DNA from: Lingula anatina
Lineage: Eukaryota; Brachiopoda; Lingulata; Lingulida; Lingulidae
Assembly (NCBI RefSeq): GCF_001039355.2
Contig: NW_019774591.1
Span: 143,327 to 207,326, forward strand
Direction of reading: 5' to 3'
Length of the DNA stretch: 64,000 bases
The translations under genes and the position numbers were made by a program. Under the pieces are notes generated by a model. It was not told the DNA's origin, made no database searches, and was given only the letters and a program-made list of their open reading frames with translations. This document shows positions 12,331-23,665 of this stretch, piece after piece (positions within the stretch are counted from its first letter, which is position 1; the number at the start of each line of letters is the position of its first letter).

Positions 12331-14911
12331 TATCAATTTGTATGCTGTTGGCTAAATCAGATACGAGCTTGTTTCGTTTTCACTCTCGCTGCTATACAGG
12401 GTCGTTACTTAAATCATGGTTAGTTGGCAACCCGAAGGTAACGAGGAACGCTGCATGCAGAGAGCACTTTTAGCGTTTACTTGATGATTCCATTGTAAAA
12501 TGACAGCGATGGCCATTTAGACATATAAGACTGACGTAAAGAAGAATTTAGTTAGTGGAAAAAACATTAGGGAAAGGCTGTAAGACGTGTCCACTTCCAT
12601 GTATTTGAAAAATGCACCAGGGACATCAAAACAAGCAAGTTGCTAGTAGTTTCGAGGAAAGAAGTGGAATGATCGCAACTGGGGATGTTATGAACAAAAC
12701 GGCTCGGTAAGTAGCGCGCATGTTGCAGTTGTTTTATGTCTTCCGTGAACTGAGTTGCTGAGAGACCTGAGAGATTAAAAGCGAGCAAACAGGAGAATTA
12801 ACACTTAAGTATATAACTAGAGCATATTCAAGTATTTGGTATTTTTAAAGATAAGTCTAGATATGTCAATTAGAAACGAAGGCAAAATATGTCTTTGGCC
12901 AATCTTTTTTTCGTTTTTGGAAATCAGAATACTATATGCACGTTTTGTGAATATAATTTAGGAATTTATTTCACTTTCCCTTTTGATACTCACTCAAGTT
13001 GCCTTCTGGAATTCTTGGCTGTGGACGTACAAAATAAATTTTGATGGCCTTTAATGAGATATTGGCGCAAAGTTTTACTTTGAATAATACTTCTTAGAAA
13101 AACAAGTACATTTAGTGACCATTTCTAATTATAATGGTAATAAAACAGAACCTCTTGCAACACGTGTCATGTCACGAACTCATCAGTCTCGAGAGATGAA
13201 ATCATAAATATGCGCGGAAATTGTTACATAACGAGCTGAATTAATGATTGGACATCACGAATTCTAGGTCTTATTATCCATTGTCGGTTAGATAACTATA
13301 CTGTATCTTTTTCACAGTTCAACCTTAGCTATCCTAATCTCTTGGCAAATGAAGGCACGTCTTTCGGTATATGATAAACTTTTATTGATAAAACACCTTC
13401 GCAACAACACAAGGACAATATGTTACAATTTAATACAATAAAAGAGGAATTAAGAAATTGTGTCTTCACTAAAAATCACTTTTGTTGTAGAAGACCGTTT
13501 ATCAGTGCACCGCATTAGTATATACACAGTGCTCTGAGATTGAATAGACTTGTGAAGAATCTTTTGTCTATAGCTACTTAAATTTGTCTGGTCTTACCAA
13601 CCAATATTTCATCTGCTTGCAGTCAGACTTCATCAGATTCAGATAGAAGTTTTGTAAGCATTGCGAGCTACTTATTACCCTAGTAGCAGTTTATCTTATT
13701 TTTATGATACAGCACGTACATATAAGCATGATATATTTAAGCAATACTGTCTTGAGTTAAGTTGCTTTTCTGACATACATCTTTGCCATCATAACTGAAC
13801 TGTAGATAACCGAACGCCTATATATCATTAGTTTCTGAAAGATAACAATGTATTTATTTATAACGGAAGTTGATCAGGTACCGAAGTCGCCTCATGAACA
13901 AGTTCGGGACAGGACGGTGAAGTTCACGTATATATAGCCTACGTATCAAGACTATCTATTGAAATGTTCCTTGAATACCACACACTGGGATGGCTTTCAG
14001 AATAACTGGCGACGTCCGTTTGCAATGGAAGTCATGTTAAAAAAAACAGACTGTGACGTGATACAGAAGCGTTTTGGGTGAGATTCATGTTAATATAAAC
14101 ACTTGTATATTACGGTACTGCGTATGATGGACAATAATATTTTATTAATGATACATGAATGAATGAATAAATTGATGCATGGCCAATTCTTCAATTCGGT
14201 ATGCGTAATGGCCAGACGTTGACGTCATTGGAAATGTCACAGCAATGGCAAGCTTAGTATACAGTTACGTAATCACACCTACAGATTCTACAAATCGATA
14301 GGTATAAAATCTCGCTTACAACCTGAATAATTGCTCTTTTCTTGTCCAAATTATAAAAATTCCCGGCAATTTAATATCCCGAAGATACACCGTGTTACTA
14401 GAGAATTGTTTATAATTTAAATAATGGACTAAAAAAATGTATTGTACAACGTAACGAATGCACATGTAATTGTTCAGTGCACAAGTTTTTTTTTTCTTTT
14501 AAACACCTGTAAGCTAAAAAAATATGCCCAGTTAAGAAGCAACCAAAGGTTGCAAGAGGACAATTAATCTTTTGAACTAAAATTATCAGGCACAGCAATA
14601 ACGACAAAACGCAGCTATTCCGTGGTTACTGACACCTAAGGTCTGTAATTGCCTTTGACTTTCTGCTTTGACCAATTTGCCGCTAACTTGGTAATTGAGG
14701 CGTCGACTAAACGATGAATAAAGGTTGACCTTCGATACAACCAATTTGCTTAAAGCTGATCTTGAAGATCTTTCCAAATTGGCAATATAAATTAGATTCT
14801 CAACAGCCAATTTTCATTAATTGTGTACTCATAACGCCCTGCAGCAGGGGCCAATTCACTCACGTAAGCGATAAGATAGTCTTAGAATCAAACCAATATA
14901 CAGAAAGACAG

Positions 14912-14972
14912 AGAGTCAGTCAGTCAGACAGACAGACAGGCAGGCAGGCAGGCAGACAGACAGACAGACAGC
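14912..14972. repeat. CAGT/CAGA/GGCA tetranucleotide microsatellite
   Basis: Adjacent blocks of related 4-bp units (CAGT, CAGA, GGCA, CAGA) show stepwise unit drift. Confidence 0.9.
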
Positions 14973-16444
14973 AAACTGGTGGTCAAATGGACAGATAAGA
15001 GCATTACCCGTAGTGCTGGTATTACAGCGATAGCTGTACATGTATACTGACAGTTTCTGGTTGACCACAATCCCGTTGGAATGTCAGAAGAAGTTTTTAT
15101 TAGTGTAAGTTCATTTACAGCATTGAATTTATATGATTGTTCACTGGTCACCAAAAGTTCAGCTTGCTTTAGTCTGAGAACTTATTGCATTCCTTTCTCG
15201 TCGCCTTAATATTACACTAGCGATGCCAATATCGCTCATTTCCCTGGGTTGCAAACGGTACGGGTACTTGGCAAAATACACCAAAATATAATCGCTCCAT
15301 GTTAAGGTCCTTAGGCTTAGAACAATACGCGGGAATGCAGCTCTAAAATGCATGAAGTACAAGCAGATTATCACCTAGACGTTGTCTGAAGGCAAAAGAG
15401 ACTTATCATGAACTGGGAGAAAGGAAAGGTTACCATTTAATAAAAATATCCCTGAAATACTAACTTTCTGAAATCTCTGGCGGTGGTGTTGAGGGTGGGG
15501 GAATGCACTCCACCCCCCCCCCCTTCCTAGGCATTCGATCCTGCTGTTATACGGTTTAATCCCATCAATCTCAAGATGACAGCGTTAGGAAGCACAGCAC
15601 TGAATGGCTTAATTCTTATCATGTCTGCTGGACTAATTTCTATCACGCAAATTAGTATTCGTATCATTTTCCAACTTTTTTGTTTTGAAAAGCAATTCGT
15701 ACCATCTAATCGTGAAAATATATCATTTAAATTCATGCTTTCATGCAATTTTAACACAATTCTCTTAGCTGTTGGTTAATAACGCAGTGCTTTTGTCAGT
15801 TTAATATACGTACATTGTATATGCATCATTCATTATCATTCATTCATTATTCAAGTTGGTGCTTATCAAAAGACATCGATTGCCTTTTAAAAGAACACAT
15901 ATCCCACATTTGGTCCGTTCAAATGTTAAAAGCCTCGAGACCTGAGGCCGCATTAACTCTGCCCATTACCTTGTGAATACCTGAACTTCTTGCAACTGTT
16001 TTCGCAATCATTTATGGCATTTGGTACAGATTAGGCTAATTTTTGTTAAAACATGGAGTCGCAATGTCCAAATCAATTTAAGTACAGGGCCGTATTTGTA
16101 GTGTGCTGATTAAGAAATGAAATATTTAGATTTTTGATTAATAAAGTCCATGCACGTTAAAGAGCGTGCTGTAGAATAATCGCTTTGGCAAAACTCACTC
16201 AGGTTAAATAAGCGTATGAACCCGCTAACATCTATCACTGATTCCGACAGCGTGTTGACAACTCACTTCCCCATATTGCACTGCGTACCTGTTAAGATCA
16301 TAAACCAATATCTGGATTGTATCAGCATTTCTTCAGTTGATCATTACTGGACTCCGTTGGCAACTTGCCATGAGCCCCATTCAGACTGAACCCAAATAGT
16401 GAAAAATAGTTTCATTGGATCTTAGTTTTGATAGTCAGAAAGTT

Positions 16445-16544
16445 TTCATTTATGATAGATCCTGAAATTTTGATTAACCTGTTGACTGTTTCGTCTGTTC
16501 ACTCTGACAGACTTGGTCAAAATTTCAGGATCTATAATTATGAA
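16445..16544. repeat. Inverted repeat, ~30-bp arms
   Basis: The left arm contains ATAGATCCTGAAATTTTGA (within 16445-16474). The right arm contains its exact complement, TCAAAATTTCAGGATCTAT (within 16516-16544). The arms extend with mismatches through TTCAT. The loop is about 40 bases. It may be a foldback element remnant or the DNA of a hairpin transcript. Confidence 0.7.
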
Positions 16545-17466
16545 ATAGATACAGACTGCAACAAAAGGAGACGAACTACGAACCGCTTTATTGCAACGTT
16601 TTTTTTCCTACAGGAAAAAGGCAAAAATTGAAAACGAGATAAATCAATTATTTCCTCTCGCCAAAAAACATTTAACACCCGTTAAGCAAAAACAGAACGG
16701 CAATTATAATGCAAAAGCCCAAGCAACGGCGAATTGAAGCACGTGCGAAACCGGCAATAGCATTATGTAAATATTCCACAATATCAATCAAGAACAACGT
16801 AACCGAATCAAAAAGCTTTTAAAGGCTTTGAATCCCTCTTTCTGGGCAGAGTTTGCTGACTGCCAGAAATATTCCCCGATTGGAAATAGGAACCCGCACT
16901 CAGAGTGCTTCTTTTCCAATACAATTGTGAAAAAAACTTAAAAGCTGATCTTTCACTCTAAACACAGAAGACATTATTCTACTTCATCTACTTGATGACA
17001 TTAAGATCGAATTGCCGTCTAAAAACCGTAATGCCAAACACAATGTTGTTTTAGCGACTGATGATAATTACACATGGTCACAAAAGTAATAAATAATTGC
17101 ACAAAAGCTTAATGGTATTTGCTAATGCTGTGTTTGGAAGAGAGAGAGACTAGCGGAAAAAAGATCTTGCAGACAGACAGTGAAAACTCGATGAAACAGA
17201 TTAAGCGGCTCCAGAGAAAGAGAGGCAATAACTGGGATTAACGGAGATAGTCGTGGTATGATCACGTCAACGCGAGAAAATAATTAAGGTGAGTGAGTAG
17301 AGGGGGGTGCAGGGGGGGTGCACGGGGGGGAGCTGCTTCTTACTGACAACTACCCCCAACGCGCACACCGTTAGAAATAGAAATATCTTCAAATATAATA
17401 AAAACACTATAAACAAGTTACAGAGACTATAAATACAGAGACTATCGATGTTTCGTGTCATTTTCT

Positions 17467-17530
<64 letters not shown>
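17467..17530. repeat. (AT)n microsatellite
   Basis: About 60 bases of uninterrupted AT. It lies about 100 bp from the hammerhead-like motif and may belong to the same element. Confidence 0.95.
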
Positions 17531-17534
<4 letters not shown>

Positions 17535-17626
17535 GAGAATAAAGTTGATACACTATGGAAAAGTGCTCCACCCATGGTGACGGAACAAATTAGTCTTTTC
17601 TCTCCATTTAATTTAAAATTTAAAAA

Positions 17627-17665
17627 GCCCGACACGTGTTTCGGCCCGGAGGCCTCGTCAAGGGC
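17627..17665 (-). ncRNA. Hammerhead-ribozyme-like motif (degenerate)
   Basis: Read on the minus strand, the 39 bases fit the type I hammerhead fold. Stem I is GCCC paired with GGGC at the two ends. The core box is UUGACGA, where CUGANGA is required. Stem II is GGCC-UCCG-GGCC. Then comes GAA, a very short loopless stem III (ACAC/GUGU) and the cleavage-site C. All three stems pair perfectly. The single departure is U in place of the invariant C3, which should abolish or strongly reduce cleavage. Hammerheads with minimal stem III are known from Penelope-like elements, retrozymes and related animal repeats, where they act as dimers. I infer that this is a relic of such an element. No reverse-transcriptase coding sequence is visible nearby. 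Confidence 0.6.
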
Positions 17666-18929
17666 GCAAACAGAACAAAATACAAAGATACCTAAAGATG
17701 TTATGCGATTATACGGTATTATTGGGTTTTAGGAGTGATTTATGGGTGAAATACGAGTGCTCTCTCTGCGTATGTATGTATGTCAATATTTCAAATAATA
17801 ATACACTTCCACATTTCTTGATTTATACCTTGAAACCCTCTCTGACCCTCAAGGTGTTATATATGTAGCCAGTGACAGTATATTATCTAGCACAAAACAC
17901 ATCCAATATCTGCCGGTATATACATCATTGTGCTCGAAGAAATCCCCATGGGGCCTGTTTTATTCACATTCACGTAGCTGTTCCACGTTAAAAATCACGG
18001 TGTTTGAAAAGCAGGCACTGCCGTGCGCGTAGAGGTATTTTGCACCGATAAGTCTGCGTGGCATATACTACGTGCTTATCACACATAAAATCATGAACAT
18101 CAATTAGCAGACTCTCCAACGCAATACGGTCAATTTTCCCCAGTAAATCGAAGGCCAATCCATCATCCCTCCGGCTTATAATGAAGCTAACGCCATATGG
18201 GTAATGATAAAGCGTGTCACGCTATTTCACAGATCAGGACGTACTCTAGTTACCTGCTAATTGCTGCCTTAATGTGTATTACATTGGAAAATTCGGGTTT
18301 TCAGTCGCCCAATAGGCAATTAACACTGCGGAAATGGCGCTGGACGCGCTTGAATAGATGGACTAATACAACGGTAGGGACGAAAAGCACTTCCAAATAA
18401 TTAGACATTTAATAAACAGGTGGGAATCCAATTTCATTTGGCACCATATATTTAATGCATAACGGCTCAGAAAAGATCATAAATTTGTCCTCGAAAATTT
18501 GTCCTCGCTGAACAAAGACCGAGGCAACCGAAGCGCCAGAATTGAAAAACACAAACTACCAGAGGAAACAGCGCAACGCAATTAAACTGATGTGCTGTGT
18601 TCGTGCACGGGTCGAATTACTAAACAACATTTCCAGACAGGTAAAGCGAACCTGGAAAAATACAGTGTTTTGTGTGACTATACAAGCAGGTGTGTCTTTG
18701 ACTGTGACAGCATGCAGCTATGAATATAGGTAATTATAAGTTTGTAAACGTATGCGTCTGTACATTCAATGTGCTCTGACTTAATTACGCTCGTGTTTAT
18801 ATGAACGTCATCGCCATCGTCCAAATGTGCTCGTATGCAACAGACAAACAGGCTAATATGGGCAAAATTGTCACATAAATGGTTTCATGTGAAAGGCAAA
18901 TGGGGACGCGCTGTCAGTATGGCGTAGGC
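17666..18929. other. Non-coding stretch
   Basis: No supportable gene or repeat beyond a direct duplication of AAATTTGTCCTCG at about 18482-18506. Confidence 0.45.
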
Positions 18930-19361
18930 AGAGAGGGGAAAAGTGCATGGTTGCATGTTGTCTACCATATTAACTGCACGTGCATGAAACCCTTTAGACA
19001 ATGTGTGCATGTGTAACAAATGGCGTTGGCAGAGGGGAAAAGTGCATGGTTGCAAGTTGTCTACCAGATTAACTGCAAAGGCATGAAACCCTTTGATCAA
19101 TACGTGCATGTACATGTATAAGAAAGACGTTCGAAGTGCATGTGGTACTTTGTTATTTGAAAGAAATCACTCGGTATTTTAAACTGTTTATTAGTTTAAA
19201 AGGTGCATGGTCGCATGTTGTCTACCAGATTAATTGCACAGGCATGAAACCCTTTTGACAAGACATGCATGAATAACAAATGTATTCGAAGTGCAAGTGG
19301 TAGTTTGTCATTTGAAAGGAGTCGCTCGGTATTTATACACTGTTTATTAGTTAAAAGACCT
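18930..19361. repeat. Satellite-like tandem repeat (two 161-bp units plus a partial unit)
   Basis: AAGTGCATGGTTGCATGTTG-type starts recur at about 18940, 19040 and 19200. The 19040-19200 and 19201-19361 units share the full order: GTGCATGGT, TCTACCAGATTAA, GCATGAAACCCTTT, TTTGAAAG, CTCGGTATTT, TGTTTATTAGTT. The first unit (18930-19039) lacks the last part. Confidence 0.8.
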
Positions 19362-20782
19362 GTTATGTCCTTTGCTTCTTTAAAAAAAATCTCCACCCCT
19401 CTTTACGATTGTATAGGTAAATATTTTTACATCTAAAAATGAATTACAATTGTACAAAGTGCATCACCGGTCACAGGCCTGGCGACGGCGGAAGTTCTTG
19501 GGGATTGAAGGAACCACTCTTTTGATCGGGAAAAGATCCACTGTATGTCAGAATTCTATCTAGTGGGTACACACGTAGATTTTTCAGTAAAAAAAGTTTA
19601 ATTTTACGGATCCCCCTCCTCAAAAAGTGCTGACTGCAGGTCTGTATACCTCATATTGCATGTGCGATAAAAAGACAAAGTAAAGTACGGTAAAACTATG
19701 ACAAGTAGTTTGTCAAGATGTTTCTCGTGGCAACTCCTTTTATTTTGGCTATTGCTTATTCATGTTCTCTAGATGTACATTTCTCTTTTTTTTGACGAAA
19801 AAAAAACGGAAACAAGAAAAACGTCGATTGGATTTCTTTGTAAATGGCGCAGCTTTTTAGCACTTAAACAAAAGATTTGTATTCCATGTTTGGTATTTGT
19901 ATAATCGGCTTACTGTGCGTATATCCCTAGATTCATTACCACGATCGGAAAGCAACGTTATTAGATTTCGTATTCAGTTCTGCAACCTTTGCAGCCGTGT
20001 AAATCTGCAACCTTTAACGTAATACTTTTTCCATTTGATATTTGTAACGAATCATAATGCGGTATAATCGGATGTTTCGTAGAGTGAAGCTAAGCACCAA
20101 ACAAGGGAGAACAGCATGGGATTGTCTGGCAGTTACGCCATTAATCACAGCAGTATACCGCCACTAAAGTTGACGCACCTGAGTCAGTGGTTATTGAATT
20201 TTCCTAGAACAGCTCACATTTCTATGTAGTATGTATGTATGACCAAGGGGTTAGGCCGAGGTCCAATTTTCGTTGAATTGCAGCATTAAAAGTGGCTTTT
20301 CCTAACAACTTAATTGCCACTTGTTTTGCTTTTTTTTTTCGTGGAAGAACTCGGCCTTGTAGTTTCATTGTATCTGTTTGTCATTGTTTGACTGTGTTTG
20401 CCATTAAGAAAATGACCCAGAAGTATTTTCTTCAAATACTATTAGCAAGCCGTGTTTTAAAGCAGTATATATGTAAACCGGTCTGTAACTCCTGTTTAAC
20501 CGTATAATATTAGCCTAGGGGAATTATCGTTCAAAAGAAGACACCAGATCATTTTGGTTTGTGCTCTTACTTTATCCTGTTTTATCGCACTGTTTGGGCA
20601 GTCCCTTGCGTTGAATGTCATTTCCTATAGTACACTTGCTGTCGTGCGAATATCTCTTGCGGATTTAAGTAAACAATACGTATGTTAACATACGTAATCA
20701 CCCGTCATGGTGTAAGTAACATCCATGCATATATTTTGAGAAGAATTCAATATCAGGGGAAATGAGAGGCCTTGGACGTTCT
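19362..20782. other. Non-coding stretch
   Basis: No supportable coding region. The 17-mer TAAAGTTGACGCACCTG at 20165-20181 recurs exactly at 24935-24951, downstream of the GPCR. Confidence 0.45.
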
Positions 20783-21044
20783 GGGCCCAGTTTTATAAAG
20801 GAGGTTTAGCACTAACCAGTGTTTAACTCTAACCAGACCTAAACAGTCTGTTAGAAACTGACCTTTAAATAATTATTTAATCCAGTTAAACACTGGCCAG
20901 TTAACTAATTTGCTGTTTTCCGTCAGAAGACTGTATATGAAACACAATTTAACCATCTTTTAGTTAATGGGTGTTAGGAGAATTTATCCACTGGTTAGGC
21001 TTATCCACTGGTTAGTGCTAAACGTCCTTTATACAACTGGGCCC
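20783..21044. mobile_element. Foldback/MITE-like element with GGGCCCAGTT termini
   Basis: The left end reads GGGCCCAGTTTTATAAAGGA, then TTTAGCACTAACCAGTG. The right end is the near-complement: CACTGGTTAGTGCTAAACG, TCCTTTATACAACTGGGCCC. Arms are about 40 bp with a few mismatches over a 262-bp element. The right half also contains a direct repeat of TTATCCACTGGTTAG. I found no clear target-site duplication. Confidence 0.7.
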
Positions 21045-21997
21045 TGCTTTATGGGGATCTCACCTAAAGATGATTTACAGTCACTGTGAGAACATGTATG
21101 TATGTATGTGGAGTCAGTGGAGAATTTAAATACATAAATTATATAATAAAAACACACGCACACGCACGCGTACGCACGAAAGCGCATGCAAGTTCATTCC
21201 TAATATCTATTATCTTTGTCCTGTTTCTTTGACATATCCACTTAACAGTGTTAATACACAATATGCTGATTCGTGATATATTTATCGCATAACATAAACG
21301 CGTGTGCTGATGAAATCCACACCCGTACAATACGATATTCACACCGGTACAGCACTAATATATTTTGATGACATCCCTGAGCCCATTTAATTAACAGAAA
21401 ACGCATGGTTCTGTCCATTATTGGTAACACGCCGAAATGTTACAAATTAGCGGTGCTACTGCAAAGAAGAATGGCCGTCTAGATTTTCCTAATAGTCATT
21501 TGGTTGGACATCCAATACGCTGCCATGTGTTTTCAATTAATGATTATGTTTTCAACCAGCCCGCATTACAAATAACGTATTGTTCACAGAAACCTCTCGT
21601 TATTCCATATTATATTACCTTACAAATTAGGTACATGTACATGTATTCCACGGAGCATGGTGTTGATAGCAGGCCGCCAGTTATTCAGTCTGAAGTGCTC
21701 TCTGTGGAGCATATTCCTGCATACATAATAGGTATGGTATCTAACGTTATTTATTCTTGGGCAATTTCTTTTCCAGGGAAACAACAAGTTGCAACTGCGA
21801 GCATTCCATGTTGATTTAGCTTAAGCAGCCGGTGGTAAAGGAACCCTTGTCTTATACACAGCTGCCGACTACCTCACGAGAAATTAAAATTTCTTCAAGT
21901 CAGGTGACAATCTAAGTAGACTGTACTCGTTCGTTTTTGGTTGGACTCAGAAGACAGCAAATTCAGATAGAGTTGAAGATAACTGAAATACTTCGAG
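21045..21997. other. Non-coding stretch, probable 5' flank of the GPCR
   Basis: It contains an alternating CA/CG-rich tract (about 21150-21185) and a 125-codon open frame at 21437-21814 that resembles no family I recognise and that I do not call as a gene. Confidence 0.4.
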
Positions 21998-22069
21998 TTT
22001 GGAATTCAAAAGACAAAGACATTTTTTTCACAGATTTGGAATTGAAAAGACAAAGACATTTTTCACAGA
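21998..22069. repeat. 37-bp direct duplication
   Basis: Two adjacent copies of TTTGGAATT(C/G)AAAAGACAAAGACATTTTT...CACAGA differ at one base and by two T residues. They lie in the presumed upstream region or leader of the receptor gene. Confidence 0.8.
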
Positions 22070-22398
22070 TCGGGTAGGAAAACATATTAGATGAAGGAGA
22101 ACGCATCACAGGTTATTCAGCCCAACTGGACAGGAGCGTGCATAAACTGACTGGATTGTAAAAACAGAATATAAAGATGCACTAGTGACTGCTTGCAGCA
22201 TTGTAGGTTATCAAACTGCCAGTGACTCTTGGGAGGTCTGACGGAGAAAAACTGTAATTAACAAGCTGAACACAGATTTCTGATATCCGGAGACTGCCAT
22301 AATTTCAAGACTACAAAAACTAAATCAACCACTCTTAACTTTCAAGGATAACATAATAGATTATTCCATTTTGGAAGACCTAGAAAATCGGCAAGGTG

Positions 22399-22406
22399 TG
22401 ACGTCA
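22399..22406. promoter_or_regulatory. Palindromic CRE-type site TGACGTCA
   Basis: A perfect cAMP-response-element octamer about 95 bases upstream of the presumed 5'-leader splice donor. Function is inferred from the match alone. Confidence 0.35.
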
Positions 22407-22501
22407 TCGTATATTTCCAACGTGTGTTCCAACGTGATGTGCTGAGTGCAACTGATTTCTTCTGAAAAAAGAATCGGACATCAAGACGCAAAGACGCTAA
22501 G
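22400..22501 (+). other. Predicted 5'-leader exon end of the GPCR gene
   Basis: AAG at 22499-22501 is followed by GTAAGT, a perfect consensus donor. A pyrimidine-rich acceptor (TTTTTTTACAAG, ending 23639) lies just upstream of the receptor ATG with a CTGAC-like branch sequence before it. Splicing 22501 to 23640 would leave a 26-base leader before the start codon. The exon's 5' limit is unknown. Confidence 0.4.
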
Positions 22502-23639
22502 GTAAGTTTTCACCTTTGGATACGGTGCAGTATTTTTCAATGGTAATAAGTGTGCTATTACGTGTTTATCTCTTACATTTTTAGAAAGTAGCTTTAAAAA
22601 GGATGAGATTTCTGAAGTTTTTTTGGTCTGGTCGCAACGCTAAATTAAACTCACAATCTGTTTGAAATTACATCTCTGTAAAAGCAGGCGATAGCTGGAC
22701 ATGTGTTTTCACATAGCTGATTTTTTGTGCAAATCGACAATTTGAAGTGTATTTTTTAAGATCCGCTTCCATTTATTTGCAGATTTTGAATGGATATGAG
22801 ACGTGATCCTAATAACGTGAAAGAAAAGACTAATTGAACTCAAAAGAGAGGTCCATATATCGATGGCGTTTAATGATCACTTAATCTAGGAATTACGATT
22901 TTCGCGGCACGTTTACCAGTATTACATGGTTCATCACTACTACTGTATAGACATAACGGAGATTATTAGAGCTTACCATTGTCTTGGAATCTTGCAATTT
23001 AAATAGACAAACTCATACAGTTCTTGGAACTTGGAACCAAGTGTTAAAACAGATATTGTACTTTTGGGACCTTCAGATATATCATTACTACTGTATGAAA
23101 TGGTTATAGAAATGGTCTATATTTCACTAGATACACAGAAATTCGCTTATTTTAGAAGCAGCGTGGTGGATCACTTTAAACGGTCACGCTGAAAGCACGC
23201 CATAGCCACAGTGAAAAATTGTAGGAAGAAATGAGAAATGGTTACTGTTTAGATTACACGGCCGCCTAAAGAACCCTCCCACTTGCTTTGTGGCAGAAGA
23301 GAGACACTCACGCACACACACATATATATGAAGATAAGCCACAAGCAGTGATGGTGCGTAAGCCATTTTGGTCAGAATTGTTACATGAATTATCAGTAAA
23401 GGTGGATTTTGGACGCCTTTAGATTGAAGGCTCTGTTCCAGAGTCAAGAACTGAGTGCAGAGTTTGGGATTTGGTCGAAAAGTGAACCAGACTCTCCATT
23501 ATGTATTTTTATCGTTAATTAAACAATGTTGCATAGGTATTATTTTAGACTTAAAAAAGAACCCGAATCACCAAGTCTCTGTAAAATCCAAAGGATATCA
23601 TTCTGACTTAAAATCAACAAAGTACAATTTTTTTACAAG
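22502..23639 (+). other. Putative leader intron of the GPCR gene
   Basis: 1138 bp from GTAAGT to a T-rich acceptor ending in AAG. No coding sequence is recognisable inside. Confidence 0.35.
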
Positions 23640-23665
23640 TGCTTTTAATTTATTAACTTTCCAAA

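Larger units (their letters stand above)
9791..17466. other. Gene-poor stretch with microsatellites and tandem repeats
   Basis: No coding region can be supported. Simple repeats include (TG)n at about 11167-11202, (CT)n at about 11777-11822, a CAGT/CAGA/GGCA tetranucleotide block at about 14912-14972 and a poly-C run at about 15512-15525. Palindromic TGACGTCA sites lie at 11348-11355 and 14220-14227. A G-rich block suited to quadruplex formation spans about 17300-17330. Confidence 0.5.

Noticed and set aside
21437-21814. 125-codon open frame upstream of the GPCR
   Set aside because: Composition looks random, no domain or homologue recognised, and no codon bias like that of the GPCR.
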